A DNA stretch of 64,000 bases, from assembly GCF_001625195.1 (NCBI RefSeq), contig NC_054390.1:2566027-2630026 (forward strand), read 5' to 3'. Shown here in pieces: positions 34,236 through 45,500 of the stretch (its first letter is position 1; every line of letters begins with the position of its first letter). The notes under the pieces are model-generated. The model was given only the letters and a program-made list of their open reading frames with translations. It was not told where the DNA came from and ran no database searches. Origin of the DNA: Drechmeria coniospora (lineage: Eukaryota; Ascomycota; Sordariomycetes; Hypocreales; Ophiocordycipitaceae). Position numbers and translations under genes: made by a program.

Positions 34236-34729
34236 CTGCCACAACGGACCCCTTGAAATATTATGGTCGCTTTGCCAAACGACGTCGAGAAGGCCATTCT
34301 TGGCACGCGAGACGCGTGGAGTCGATGTAAGAACGGGGCACGGAACATGAAAGTTGGACACGAAGTCAGCTGACCGGTTTTCACTCTTAGTGTCATGAAA
34401 GTAAGTACTGTACGTAGTTGGAATTAATACGGAGTATTAATAATTATGTACTGTATTACTCCGTAGTCAAAACGGAGTACAGAGAGCAGCACTAAGTACA
34501 GAGTACATGTAGTACGGAGTACTTACTTTAAGTACAAGTCCAATAGCGCAGGACTGGGACACAAGACCCACCCCCATTTCATGTCAAACCGTGAGATTCG
34601 CGAAGCTTGAATTTACCAGCATTGAACCGACGCCTCTGCAACACTAGCAACAATTACCAGTGCCGTCAAACGTCCTGCGCGGCAAACAAAACTTAACCCA
34701 TCCCCAATTCCTCCCAAGAAAAGGCAAAG
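34236..34729. promoter_or_regulatory. divergent FAN1/SDC1 intergenic region with repeat island
   Basis: Under 500 bases separate the two start codons. The middle third (about 34,400-34,545) is a GTAC-type island with an exact 11-mer at 34512-34522. Both promoters must flank or include it. Confidence 0.55.
34400..34545. repeat. GTAC / GTACGGAGTAC repeat island
   Basis: Includes TACGGAGTATTAATAATTA, TACTCCGTAG, AACGGAGTACAGAG and GTACGGAGTAC (34512-34522) in a short divergent promoter region. Confidence 0.8.
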
Positions 34730-35315
34730 ATGGCAGATGAGACCCCCAAGCTAGAGCAGATACCGATATCGTCGGAGACTATTGCAAGCGACGATGCGTC
34801 CGCCACAAACTCTCCAAAGAAGCAGCCGCAACCCTCGGGCTCGCAAGCCTCCCCTGGTCAAGACCTCGTCATGTCAGACGCTCCCATTGATCATGCCGCG
34901 GTGGGTTTTCAGCTCTTGTTTACTCAAGGCTCGTTTCGCCTTGCATGTCTCGTTCATCAATTTAATCTTTCGCCACCAGTCACCTGTCCCGGCAGCATTT
35001 GCTCCCAGCCCTGCGCCAGTCCGAAATGGAACTCCGGCCCACGGTTCGCGATCTGCCTCTGTCCACCCAGATGCTGGACTCACCATGCCCTCGGAATCTG
35101 TGCCGAATGGCGATCCAACGCGACGATATTTAAACACGAAAGTGACCGGCGTTTTGCTCGACGGCATGAAGCTACTGGCCAAGGAGCAGTCCGTACCCCG
35201 TCCACCATGGCGAAGCGTGTTATCGTTGACCGAATGCCGCAGACCAAACGATCCGCTACGAGTCCTAGGTGAATACCTACTTCAACGTTCCAAGGAGTTG
35301 GACGAATCGAGCTAG
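34730..35315 (+). CDS. SDC1: COMPASS subunit SDC1 (Dpy-30 family)
   Basis: Subunit of the Set1/COMPASS histone H3K4 methyltransferase complex. Three exons: 34730-34900, 34980-35188 and 35243-35315, giving 150 aa. Introns are 79 bases (GTGGGT...CCAG) and 54 bases (GTCCGT...CGCAG). The first 100 residues are Ser/Pro-rich and disordered-looking. The Dpy-30 motif spans about 105-146 as RRYLNTKVTGVLLDGMKLL, then AKEQPNDPLRVLGEYLLQRS, forming the two helices that dimerise and bind Bre2/Ash2L. The second intron interrupts the motif at the Gln of AKEQ, and only this splice restores it. The donors GTGGGT and GTCCGT are weak, so splicing may be inefficient. It converges with RPS13, with 292 bases between the stops. 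Confidence 0.94.
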
Positions 35316-35607
35316 AAACATACGTATGGGTGATCATGACGGGTTTGCGGGTAGCATAAGCAGGCGTTCAAGGTTGAACAAGGTTGACGAGCGTATCGAA
35401 CAGATACTGCGAACGAGGCCAAAGTATCTCACATAGTCATTGAATCGTAGTCAATTGCTTTCATTTGAAGCATTTCGACTATCTCTCGTCCGTCCAGACA
35501 CGGGAAAAGGCATCCATGGCTCTCTAAATGCAGGTTTTCCATAAATACCCCCAACTCCGAGACCGAACGTCCATCAGGCACACGTGAGCCGATTTGAACG
35601 TTCTCCC

Positions 35608-36323
35608 TTATGCGACAATGGTGCTGGCGGTGGCGGACTCGTACTTCCAGGTGGGGGGCAGGACACCGACGGTCTTGTAGTAGCGGGCAAGACGGTGGAT
35701 TCGCGACTCGATGAGAATGAGACGGAACTTGGAGTCCTTGTCCTTGCGGTTGCGCTCAAGGTGCTTGCGGACGGCAACGGCCTAAATTGGTGTGTTAGCC
35801 AAACCAACCATGATGATGCAGGCGATGGGATGCCGCCATCTCGACATCGACTGGCCGTACCTTCTTGATCAACATGTAGAGGTCCTCAGGGAGCTCGGGG
35901 GCAAGGCCTGTCAAATCTCTCTGTCAGTCTAAACCGTACAGAGGCATTGGAGACAAGTCTCCGTATAGATGTATATCCTCCAACACATCCCACTCTCATC
36001 TTCAGGGAACCGTACCAGCCGACTTCAGGATTCGCAGGATTCGGTTGCCTAACGTCATGTCAGTCATGTGCCCCAATCTCTTCACCTGACATTTCATCAT
36101 GTATTCATTTGGAAACCGTACCGGTGACGATCTTGACCTGAGCAATACCGTGCGAGTCTCGCAGGATAACACCAATCTGCGAAGGGGTGGCGCCCTTTCG
36201 GGCAAGCTTGGCGATCTGCTCAACGACCTGCTCGGGGGTCGTCTTCAGCCACGCGGGCGCAGCGCGCGAGTAGGGAAGCGCGGAGGCGGAAATGCCCTTT
36301 CCTTTGCTGTGAAGTCTGCCCAT
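35608..36323 (-). CDS. RPS13: 40S ribosomal protein S13 (uS15)
   Basis: Small-subunit ribosomal protein of exactly the family length, 151 aa. Four exons on the - strand: 36323-36122, 36048-36016, 35907-35861 and 35781-35608. It begins [20 protein letters not shown], continues [40 protein letters not shown] and [20 protein letters not shown], and ends [10 protein letters not shown]. Introns are 73, 108 and 79 bases. All three use the uncommon donor GTACGG. The tiny 33-base second exon is certain because it encodes the conserved [12 protein letters not shown]. Many short introns are typical of fungal ribosomal protein genes. An in-frame open stretch upstream of 36323 is leader, not coding. Confidence 0.98.
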
Positions 36324-37174
36324 CTTGTCGGTGTTGTCGTGGTACGGAGGATGAGAGGGAAACCAGGAAGTTCGTCGAATGTACCAGCCAAGTCCCCGTC
36401 CGAGAATGTGTGGAGAATGAAATTTTCGCTTAGTTAGGGCATGGAGGCGGTGGGGGTGACTTCGACGCAGCGGCCCGCAAAGAATTTTGGAGGTCACGTG
36501 CTCATCGCTCACTCGCACAGACCCGCTCGGAAAGTTCTTAAAGCGGCGCGAAGCCACAAGTTCCATGTTCCTACGTACTGCAACGCAGAGGCATAGTACG
36601 AGTTCTGCGAAAGACTGCCGACCTGCTTGTTCAGTCGCGGCTATGAAACAGTACTGACTTGAGTGGTAAGTCAATCAATTCCTTTTCATGACATCAATCC
36701 CCTTCCTGGATGCACCTACCATGATGATACTATAACTTTACTTTTTCTGGTACCTCTTATGTTAGAGCTTTCGGGCTCGATGAATAAAACGGACTTCTGA
36801 TATCCCCTCCAATCGATCCTTGTTTCGTCCATTGCCGTTTATCCATATGCATGCACGTTTCAGCAGGCTAACACGGTGAAGAACGAATAGATAGTTGCGA
36901 TGAACTTGGGCGAATTTATATTTCAAATTGTAGTCGCATGACTAAAGATATGCGTTCCCAACCTGACCGTGCCACGACGTGTTGGTAGTGACGTGACAGT
37001 GCTCGGATTGGCTCGCGGCTTGACGCTTTCTGTTTTACATTTCGTGTGAAGACTTTGGGATCGAAATGAGCCCTCGCGGTTTCCCATCGTTCCATAACCG
37101 TTCCATAACCAAGCTGCCATGGCATTCCTAATTAGGTGTCACAACCGCCCAAAACCTTGAACAAGCGTCGCCCT
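36324..37174. other. spacer between RPS13 promoter and U2AF2 3' end
   Basis: About 850 bases. The part next to RPS13 is its promoter; the part next to 37,175 is the 3' region of the U2AF large subunit gene. Nothing else is recognised. Confidence 0.6.
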
Positions 37175-39257
37175 TCACCAAGCGCCGACATCAAAGTTCT
37201 CCTGTGGCAAGCAGTCAGCCTACATACTGGAGGAATACGCGGAAATCGAATTTTATCGGAGCTCACCTCGGGGAAGAATGTAGTGACAACGGTTCTGTCC
37301 GCAAATTTTCGTCCAGCGAGGGCATTCAGCGCCTTGTTGGTAGATTCTGCGGATTCGAACTTGACAAATATTTTGCCAACGCCGGCAGATTGTCGACTTC
37401 CACCTGAAGGACGGGGGACCTTGAGATCGAGAATGGTTCCAAATTTAGCACATTCCCCTCGAACATCGTCGCAAATTTCTATCAAGATTCGGCGTCAGTC
37501 ATCGTCAGTGATTGACAACGGGATATTATCATCAAGATACCTTCATAATCGTCATTGTCCAGGAGCTCCTCTGCCGTGACCATGTTGAGGAGTTGAAGAA
37601 CACGGCTTCTCTGGGGTTCCGCCGAGGATTGTGATGCCAGACCACTGATAGCGGTGATGCCGATATCAAAGTTGGCCACTTGAGTCGAACCAGAACTAGC
37701 CTTGGCCACCTTCAACCTTCTTCCGCCGACATCCATGCCGTTCAAAGTGCTGAGCGCCGGCTCGTTTGCCGTTCCAGGTTCAAGAAACTCGGCAAAGGCA
37801 ATTCCCTTAATGATGTCAGTCACGCAGCCTTGCAAGGAAATAGCAAGCTCGGGGGAGGGGGGGGCCTCACACTGGATTCCTCGCTGCCCCGGTCCCTGAC
37901 GAGAACAAAGGCTTTGAGTTTTCCAAATGCAGCAAGCAGCTCAATGACTTGCTCCTCTGTCAGGAAGGGAGGAATGTTGGTGACGCTCAGCTTGTGCAGC
38001 GTGTCGGGGACGAAATTGGAGACAACGTTAGGGTCATGGGGAATGATTTCGTCGGGTACGGCGGCCATGACGTAGTCGTTGGGTCGCTTTATGACGAGGC
38101 CAGCCGTATCTGGATTGGAGCCGTTGGCGGCGTCGTCGGCGTCCATAATTGTGCCATCAAAAGCGAGTGCGACGGTGGCATCAAGCGCCTCCTTGAATTC
38201 GAGGACGGCAAATGAGCGATCGGTTGAGAAATGGCACAGGACGCAAGGGTCGCGCGTCTCGATGACGTTGAGTCCGTTCAGCTGAAGGTTGAAGAAAGAG
38301 ATCAAATCATCCTCCGTAACCGCCTGGCTGAAGTTGGAGACAATAAGACGCTTCGACTGCCGAGAGTTGCTTGCCTTCAAGCCAGCGCTCGTCACCTGGT
38401 TGCCTGGCTGACTCATCATAGCCTGCAGTTTGGACGGGTCCATGGGTTGCTGGCGTGGTGCACCGGGAAGGGGGAACATGCCAGAGAGCTTGGCCTGTTC
38501 GGCCGTCACAAGGTCATAACCTGGTGGCTTGATGTCCCACTGGGTCAAACGTCTCTTGCGATCCAGGACGGAGACGATGTCCGTCAAATCTGGCGTGGGC
38601 TCTCGCTTGGCAGGAGGAGTTGGGCTCCGCCGGGGTTCGGGCCTGCCAAAGCCACCGTCGTCTCGCCGATCTCTCCCGCCGCGTCGGCGGTCGTCGTACG
38701 GATCTCGCTCCATTCTGCTTGGCCTCTCTTCATCGTCACGCCGTGGGTCGCGGCGGCTCGCACCTCGGTCGCGGTCCCACTCACGATCACCTCGACGATC
38801 GCGAGGACCACCTCCGCCATAACGGTCTTCCCGTTCACGGTCTCGATGGCTTCGGCTAGAGGAGTATGCATCGGCATCTCCACCCATTCGACGGGTTCCA
38901 CGGTGATCTGGAGATCTAGAGCGTCTTCTTTCGCGGATTACGTCACGAGGTCTCTCGCGGTTTCGGTCGCGGTCGCGGTCACGGTCGCGATCACGATGGC
39001 GCTCGCGGTCATGATGATCACGCTCCTGCTCGCGATTGCGATCGCGGTCCCGGTCCATATGACGATCACGGCGCTCGTCACGATCCCCTCTAGGCTTCAA
39101 AATTGTTAGGCGATAAGAGACCTGGAATCGGAATGGAGTTGACGAACAGGATAGTCCCGACCTCTGCGCCCGTCTTCAAGAGAATGGAAGGTTAGCGTTG
39201 AAAAGCTGGCAAAGACAAGGCAGTAGTACCTCGAGACGAGTAGCTGTCGCCGTTCAT
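37175..39257 (-). CDS. U2AF2: U2AF large subunit (U2AF65/Prp2 family)
   Basis: Polypyrimidine-tract recognition factor of early spliceosome assembly. Six exons on the - strand: 39257-39230, 39173-39148, 39094-37871, 37805-37541, 37478-37267 and 37201-37175, giving 593 aa. An Arg/Asp/Ser-rich region fills about 1-170 with many RD and RDRDRD repeats. RRLTQWDIKPPGY is the U2AF35-binding motif with its key Trp. RRM1 is at about 263-350 (KRLIVSNF), RRM2 at about 385-465 (HKLSVTNIPPF, then SGIAFAEF), and the C-terminal UHM at about 500-593 (VGKIFVKFESAESTNKAL, then RTVVTTFFPEENF). The second intron is taken as 39095-39147 (53 bases, CTAAC branch); another in-frame donor at 39121 would give an implausible 32-base intron. 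The RRM2 intron acceptor was chosen to restore EESSGIAF. Confidence 0.95.
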
Positions 39258-40771
39258 GATCCACGATGTTGTGCCGCGATGTAAAGTATTCAGCCAGATG
39301 CAACAGGGTGGTGGAAGCAAAGAGCGTTATTGCGGAGGCGGCCAATGCAGATGATGCAGTCGTATGGAAGTCTCACGCAGCTGGTTGACGAGGCTGGAGC
39401 TTTTTGCAACTGATTGGGCTAGTCGTTTTACGGATTAGTCCACAATCAGACGTCCTGGGTGAATGTTGGAAGAAAGTCGTTGGTAATATGCGTGCTAAGT
39501 ACGGAGTACTTGTACAGTACTTGGACTCCGTATGCACTTGTACATGTACTTAATATTTACTTGTATGTACTCCTCAGTTGTACAGTAAGTAATATACCAG
39601 TGGGTTCGACATACGTGTACGGAGTCCAAGTACAACTACACCTACTCCGGACTAACCCTTACACGTACAACGTACGCTTCAAGTATTATTATTTCGTACT
39701 AGGTAGTTTTTAGCGGGCATTACAAGAGCACTTATGCCTGTAACGCATCTGCTGAGTACTGTACAGATGTACTGTAAGTACTGCAGGTGTATGTGTCCAG
39801 AGAGTACGGAGTAGGAGTACGAGTAAGTAGGCGTACTTGTACTCCGTACATGTACACCTACTGGAAATAAGTAGTTGACATCCCTGTAACTATGTGTACT
39901 TAGTTATACTTCGTACAGAGTACCTACTCCAATGATGTGCAACTACAACTACTTGTAGACCAAGGCAGGCACAAGTAATACACCTTAGTAGGCAGAGTAA
40001 GTAAGGAGTACGGAGTCCCAAGTATTATTATCCAAGTACTTGTTATGGCAAGTATGTGGGGGATGCAGATCGCGAGGTCTGTACAACTACTACGTAAGTA
40101 CTAAGTAAGTATTGTACGGACAAATATTACCAAATTCTTTCGACTTAGTCTCTCCATTTTTGTCCATGAACTTGGTGCAGCCTACAAGTAATATGTACCT
40201 TAAGTTAACTTACAAGTACGGAGTACTTATACATATAGATACAATACTTACAGTACAGTCCTGGTGCACTCCCTGCGCTTCATGCTGTAAGTACAGTAAA
40301 AATTGGAAAAAATACATCCAGAATACAAGTACGGAGTACTCCGAACATGCTTGTGCAGTACTAGGTAGGTACCACTATTGGCCAGGTGAGCTGGACTCAA
40401 GAGACACTACTGTAGTACTAGTATGGAACGGCACTGAGTAGTACTCCGTACTGACGGAGTAGATGTACTTACTAACGGTGCCAGCAAGTACACTTACTGT
40501 ACTCCGTACATGTACAGTACTTCGTGCTCCGTACATGTACTCCGTACTCCGTACAGTATGATGTATTACTTAAGTACAGTAAGTTCATTGGTATTAGTGC
40601 CTTGACACTTGGGCTGCAGGGATCTCAACCTCCGTGGTGGGAATCGCGGATCTGGCACAGCGATTTCCACATGCCTCTTCGTTCACTCATTGCAATCGAA
40701 ATCTGCGATGGGCGATCTTTGAGCAGTTGTCAGGCTGTGCTGATTTCCTTCTCTCACCGATCCATGCTATT
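39258..40771. other. divergent U2AF2/OGG1 spacer filled by a repeat island
   Basis: 1.5 kb between divergent starts. The first 200 bases and last 170 bases are ordinary sequence; almost all of the rest is the GTAC-type island at 39,480-40,590. Confidence 0.6.
39480..40590. repeat. GTAC / GTACGGAGTAC repeat island
   Basis: About 1.1 kb of GTAC-rich sequence with exact cores at 39499-39509 and further copies near 39,805, 40,215, 40,330, 40,440 and 40,500. An overlapping dimer at 40537-40554 gives GTACTCCGTACTCCGTAC with a 7-base period. Non-coding. Confidence 0.85.
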
Positions 40772-42096
40772 ATGGCTGTGAATAGGATACCTGAATGGCG
40801 CAAGCTGCCTGTGAGCCTTTCGGAGCTGTGTATCGATACAACCCTCCGATGTGGCCAGTCGTTTAGGTGGCGAAAGATCAACGATGAATGGTACGGGCTC
40901 CTCATGTACTGACTGGAGTACGACCTATTGATTTAGTTCAGGACGTGTACCATGCGTGGCCGCATCATATCGCTGAGGCAGGATCCTCTCTGCCTGCACT
41001 ACCGAACTACCTGGCCTGACCACCAGCCCAAAGCTCGTAACCTTCCTCATTTGAACGGTTCGGCAAGCCCGAGTGTGGACGACACGGAAGATATGCTTCG
41101 ACGCTATTTCAGCCTGAATCTGGATCTCGTTTCCATGTATAAGCAATGGTCAGATGCCGATGCCAACTTCCGCAAGAAAGCGCCAGGCTTCACAGGTGTA
41201 CGTATCCTTAGCCAGGATGCCTGGGAAGCACTGGTCTGCTTCATCTGTAGCAGTAACAATAATATCGGCCGTATATCTCAAATGGTGAGCGAACAAATAC
41301 TCGCTGAAGTAAGGAATGGCAATGGCTCACTCACAGGCATCAGGTTCATAAACTCTGCGAACACTACGGATCCTTCCTCGGCAAGGTCGCAAACAACGCA
41401 ATGCATGATTTCCCCACCCCAGACGCCCTTACAGGGAATCAAGTTGAGTCTCATTTGAGAGAGCTTGGCTTCGGATATCGAGCCAAGTACATCGCAGAGA
41501 CGGCGCGCCTCGTTGCGCACGAAAAGCCGGCTCAGTGGTTGGAGTCGCTGCGAAATCCCGAGCATGAGGGCCTGCTAGACTGGAAGGGGCCAGAACCCCT
41601 CAAGGTTACCTACAAGGAAGCTCACAACGAGCTGCTGTCGCTGGCCGGTGTCGGTCCAAAGGTCGCAGACTGTGTGTGCCTCATGGGTTTGGGTTGGGGC
41701 GAGTCTGTGCCGGTTGACACCCATGTTTGGCAGATCGCTCAGAGAGATTACAAGTTTGGAAAGACGAAAACTAAGACATTCAACAAGGTCATGTACGATG
41801 CTGTCGGTGACCACTTTAGAGATATATGGGGGAAACATGCCGGCTGGGCACATTCTGTCCTCTTCACCGCCGACCTGCGAGAGTTTGCTGCTCCAAAGGT
41901 GAAGAAGGAGGAGGCTTTGTCTGCGGAGGAAGTGGAGGGCCCAGCATCCAAGGCAGAGACGCCACGCCGCAGGAAAAGGGGTGCGACAGTAGAAGCGGAG
42001 GCGATTGCTACGATCAAGGTGGAGTCCTCTAGAGCTGGAGTGATGCTGGAGGCTGAAAAGACGATCAAGCGGAGGAGAACACGGGGGCGACCTTAG
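40772..42096 (+). CDS. OGG1: 8-oxoguanine DNA glycosylase/AP lyase OGG1
   Basis: Base-excision repair enzyme removing 8-oxoguanine opposite cytosine. Three exons: 40772-40890, 40942-41284 and 41344-42096, giving 404 aa. Introns are 51 bases (GTACGG...TTCAG) and 59 bases (GTGAGC...ATCAG). The start MAVNRIPEWRKLPVSLSELC leads into LRCGQSFRWRKINDEW, the usual OGG1 N-terminal fold, and ICSSNNNIGRISQMVHKLC is diagnostic. The helix-hairpin-helix and GPD region reads LLSLAGVGPKVADCVCLMGL with catalytic Lys260, followed by VDTHVW with Asp279, the same 19-residue spacing as Lys249/Asp268 of human OGG1. The last 80 residues are Lys/Arg/Glu-rich (ETPRRRKRG, KTIKRRRTRGRP) and likely direct the enzyme to the nucleus. 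Intron 1 itself contains GGAGTAC, resembling the neighbouring repeat island. Confidence 0.97.
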
Positions 42097-42575
42097 CGAA
42101 GTTCAACACAAGGAATGAAGTTCTGCATGTGTGACCAAAATGGTGATGGTGTTTTGTCCGAGCCCTTGACGCGTACTCTATCATGTGGTGGGCGGAGGGC
42201 AATTTTGACACCTGTTCTTGAGCAAGCAGCTGCGACACACCATGGGGAGTCCTCTTACAAGTGATAACTAAAAGCAAATGGCAAAGGCAAAGATTGAATC
42301 AAGGGTTGAATATGGCGTGGCTGTCGTTTAGCCTATTATGATAAATCATAGGCTGCTTGGTTTGCTGGTCAGGTCGGAGAAACTTCGGCTGCTGGCCGTC
42401 GCTCGCCCGAGACTTTTTGCCGTCTCTCACGACACCCACCAAGCGAGCTAAAGCTTTCCTTCTCCTAACAAACCACATTAACCTTCACAAGCTGCCTATC
42501 CATGTGCAACGGCATCACTGAGACCTCCCCTTGCAACTTGAAACCGGGATGAGCTTCGACAATTTCTGAGTCACA
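42097..42575. promoter_or_regulatory. OGG1 3' region and SF3B1 promoter
   Basis: Tandem spacing of 479 bases between OGG1 and SF3B1. Free of GTAC islands. Pyrimidine-rich patches near 42,430-42,480 may mark the SF3B1 transcription start region; no specific element is assigned. Confidence 0.5.
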
Positions 42576-45500
42576 ATGTCGGATGCGGATTTCAACGTCG
42601 TTATCAAGCGTCAGCAGGAACGCAATGCTGCCGCTTCTGGAAAGAAAGGCTCGCGCGCTCATGATGTGACGCAGCGCAGCGACTCGACGCGCCAGAACCT
42701 CACCGACAATGCCGACAGCGATCTCTACGAGAAAGATGAAGCCGAGAAATTTGCCGGTTATCACACCTCCCTGCCTATGGCCGATGAGGACGACGACGTG
42801 GCCGAGGACACCACGCGGCGACTAGTCGGCCAATATACTGCCTCTCGGGAGATGATTGACGAGTTCGCACGCGGCGACCATGTTGAGGAGGAGGATGTCC
42901 TTGCTGGAAAGGGCGAAAAGAGCGGCCGCATCATCGACCGCGAGACCGACTACCAGAAGCGACGGTTTGACCGTGTCCTGACGCCCACCAGGGCGGACCC
43001 TTTTGCCGCCAATCATCAAGATAGCGGCCCGGAGAGCGGTAACACCTACCGCGAGATCATGCAGAGTCAGGAACTTGATCGGGAAGAGGAGCGCATTCGG
43101 CGGGCTATCTTGGCAAAGAAGGATGGCGAGCATGATGCCGACGTCGAAATGCGGCCCGCTTTGCAGGGCCCAGACAAAGGGAGCGAAGAAGGCTCGACGG
43201 AGGTTGTGACGACAGAACGCAAACGCAAGCAGAGGTGGGATGTGTCGTCTACGCCGAGCGAGAGTCAAGCCGACGCAGGTCGCGGTGCAGCCGTGCCGTC
43301 TAAACGATCTAGATGGGACGAAACGCCATCTGCCGGCGTAGGTGCCGCAGAGACGCAGCGATCTCGGTGGGATCAAGCGCCATCTGCAACTCCAATGGCA
43401 AGCCAAGGCCTGGCAACTCCACTACCTGTGTCCAGCATTCCGGTTCTACCCCCGACCTTCGGAACGGACGTAGGGAGAAGCCTTGGCTTCATCAGCGATG
43501 AAGAACTGGACCTTCTGCTACCCGGAGAGGACCAAGGCTACAGGATCCTCGAGTTTCCACCTGGATTCGTTCAGATACGTGCCCCAAACCACAGAGTTGC
43601 GGCGCCACCTGTTCCGGCAACCGGATTCATGATGCAAGATCCCGAGCAAACTCGACTCGGTGGCCAGCCCATGTCCGCCGAAATCTCCGGCGTTGGCGAT
43701 TTGCAGTTCCTCAAGCCTGAAGACATGAACTACTTTGGCAAGCTTAACGACGGTGCCGACGAGACCAGCATGAGTGTCGACGAACTGAAGGAGCGGAAAA
43801 TCATGAAACTGTTGCTCAAGATCAAGAACGGAACCCCCCCAATGCGCAAGACGGCGCTGCGTCAGATCACTGACAACGCACGACAGTTTGGCGCCGGGCC
43901 ATTGTTCGCCCAAATTTTGCCCTTGCTCATGGAGAAAACACTGGAGGAGCAAGAGCGGCATCTCCTCGTCAAAGTCATCGATCGCATTCTCTACAAGTTG
44001 GATGACTTGGTCCGGCCCTATGTGCACAAAATCCTCGTCGTCATCGAGCCGCTGCTCATCGATCAAGACTACTACGCGCGTGTAGAAGGCCGTGAAATTA
44101 TTTCCAACGTTGCCAAGGCGGCGGGCCTTGCGACAATGATCAGCGTCATGCGGCCCGACATCGACAACGTGGATGATTACGTTCGAAACACCACAGCTAG
44201 AGCGTTTGCTGTGGTGGCATCCGCCCTTTCTATCCCTGCTCTTTTGCCGTTCTTGAGAGCTGTCTGCGGCAGCAAAAAGTCATGGCATGCTCGTCATACG
44301 GGAGTCAAGATTGTTCAGCAGATTGCCATCCTCATGGGTTGCGCCGTTCTGCCGCATCTCAAAGGCTTGGTTGAATGCATCTCACCGAACCTCAATGATG
44401 ACCAAACAAAGGTTAGAACGGTGACGAGTCTCGCCATCGCCGCGCTCGCCGAAGCGTCGAACCCGTACGGCATTGAAAGCTTCGATGAAATATTGAACCC
44501 TCTGTGGACGGGAGCGCGCAAGCAACGCGGCAAGGGGCTTGCAGGCTTCCTCAAGGCTGTAGGATACATCATTCCCCTGATGGACGAGGAATACGCCAAT
44601 TATTACACGACGCAGATCATGGAAATTCTCTTGCGAGAGTTTTCGTCGCCCGATGAAGAGATGAAGAAGGTTGTCCTCAAGGTCGTGTCGCAATGTGCGG
44701 CGACGAAGGGCGTCAGCGCAAATTACCTGAAAGAGCACGTTCTGACGGACTTTTTCAAGAACTTTTGGGTGAGACGAATGGCACTCGACAAGCGCAACTA
44801 CAAGCAGGTTGTCGAGACGACGGTCGATATCGGACAGAAGGTTGGCGTGAGCGAGATTCTTGAGAGGGTCGTCGACAATCTCAAGGACGAAAGCGAACCC
44901 TACCGTAAGATGACGGTGGAGACGATCGAGAAGATTGTGACGAGTCTCGGCGCAGCAGATATCGACGAGCGTTTGGAGGAAAGGCTCATTGACGGTGTCC
45001 TGTATGCCTTCCAGGAGCAGACGGTGGAGGAAATCGTCATTTTGAATGGCTTTGGCTCTGTGGTCAACGCTCTGGGCGATCGCTGCGCGCCTTTCTTGCC
45101 GCAGATTACAAGTACCATCCTGTGGCGGCTGAACAACAAGTCGCCCACGGTTCGACAACAGGCCGCCGACCTCATCTCCCGCATCGCAATGGTTATGAAG
45201 CAGTGCGGCGAGGATGAGCTCATGGGCAAGCTGGGCATCGTGCTCTACGAGTACTTGGGCGAGGAGTATCCAGAGGTTCTCGGATCCATCTTGGGCGCCC
45301 TCCGATCGATAGTGACAGTCGTGGGCATCGCCCAGATGCAGCCTCCGATCAGAGATCTGCTCCCTCGCCTCACCCCGATTCTCCGCAATCGTCACGAGAA
45401 GGTTCAAGAGAACACGATCGACCTCGTTGGGCGCATCGCAGACCGTGGCCCTGAGAGCGTCAATGCTCGGGAGTGGATGCGAATCTGTTTTGAGCTGCTC

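Noticed and set aside
38231..39109. 292-codon open frame on the + strand
   Set aside because: Antisense to the Arg/Asp-rich part of the U2AF large subunit; its composition mirrors the RD repeats.
39090..39121. 32-base intron in U2AF2 that would also keep the frame
   Set aside because: Shorter than credible fungal introns; the 53-base alternative at 39095-39147 has a CTAAC branch site and gives a sensible protein.
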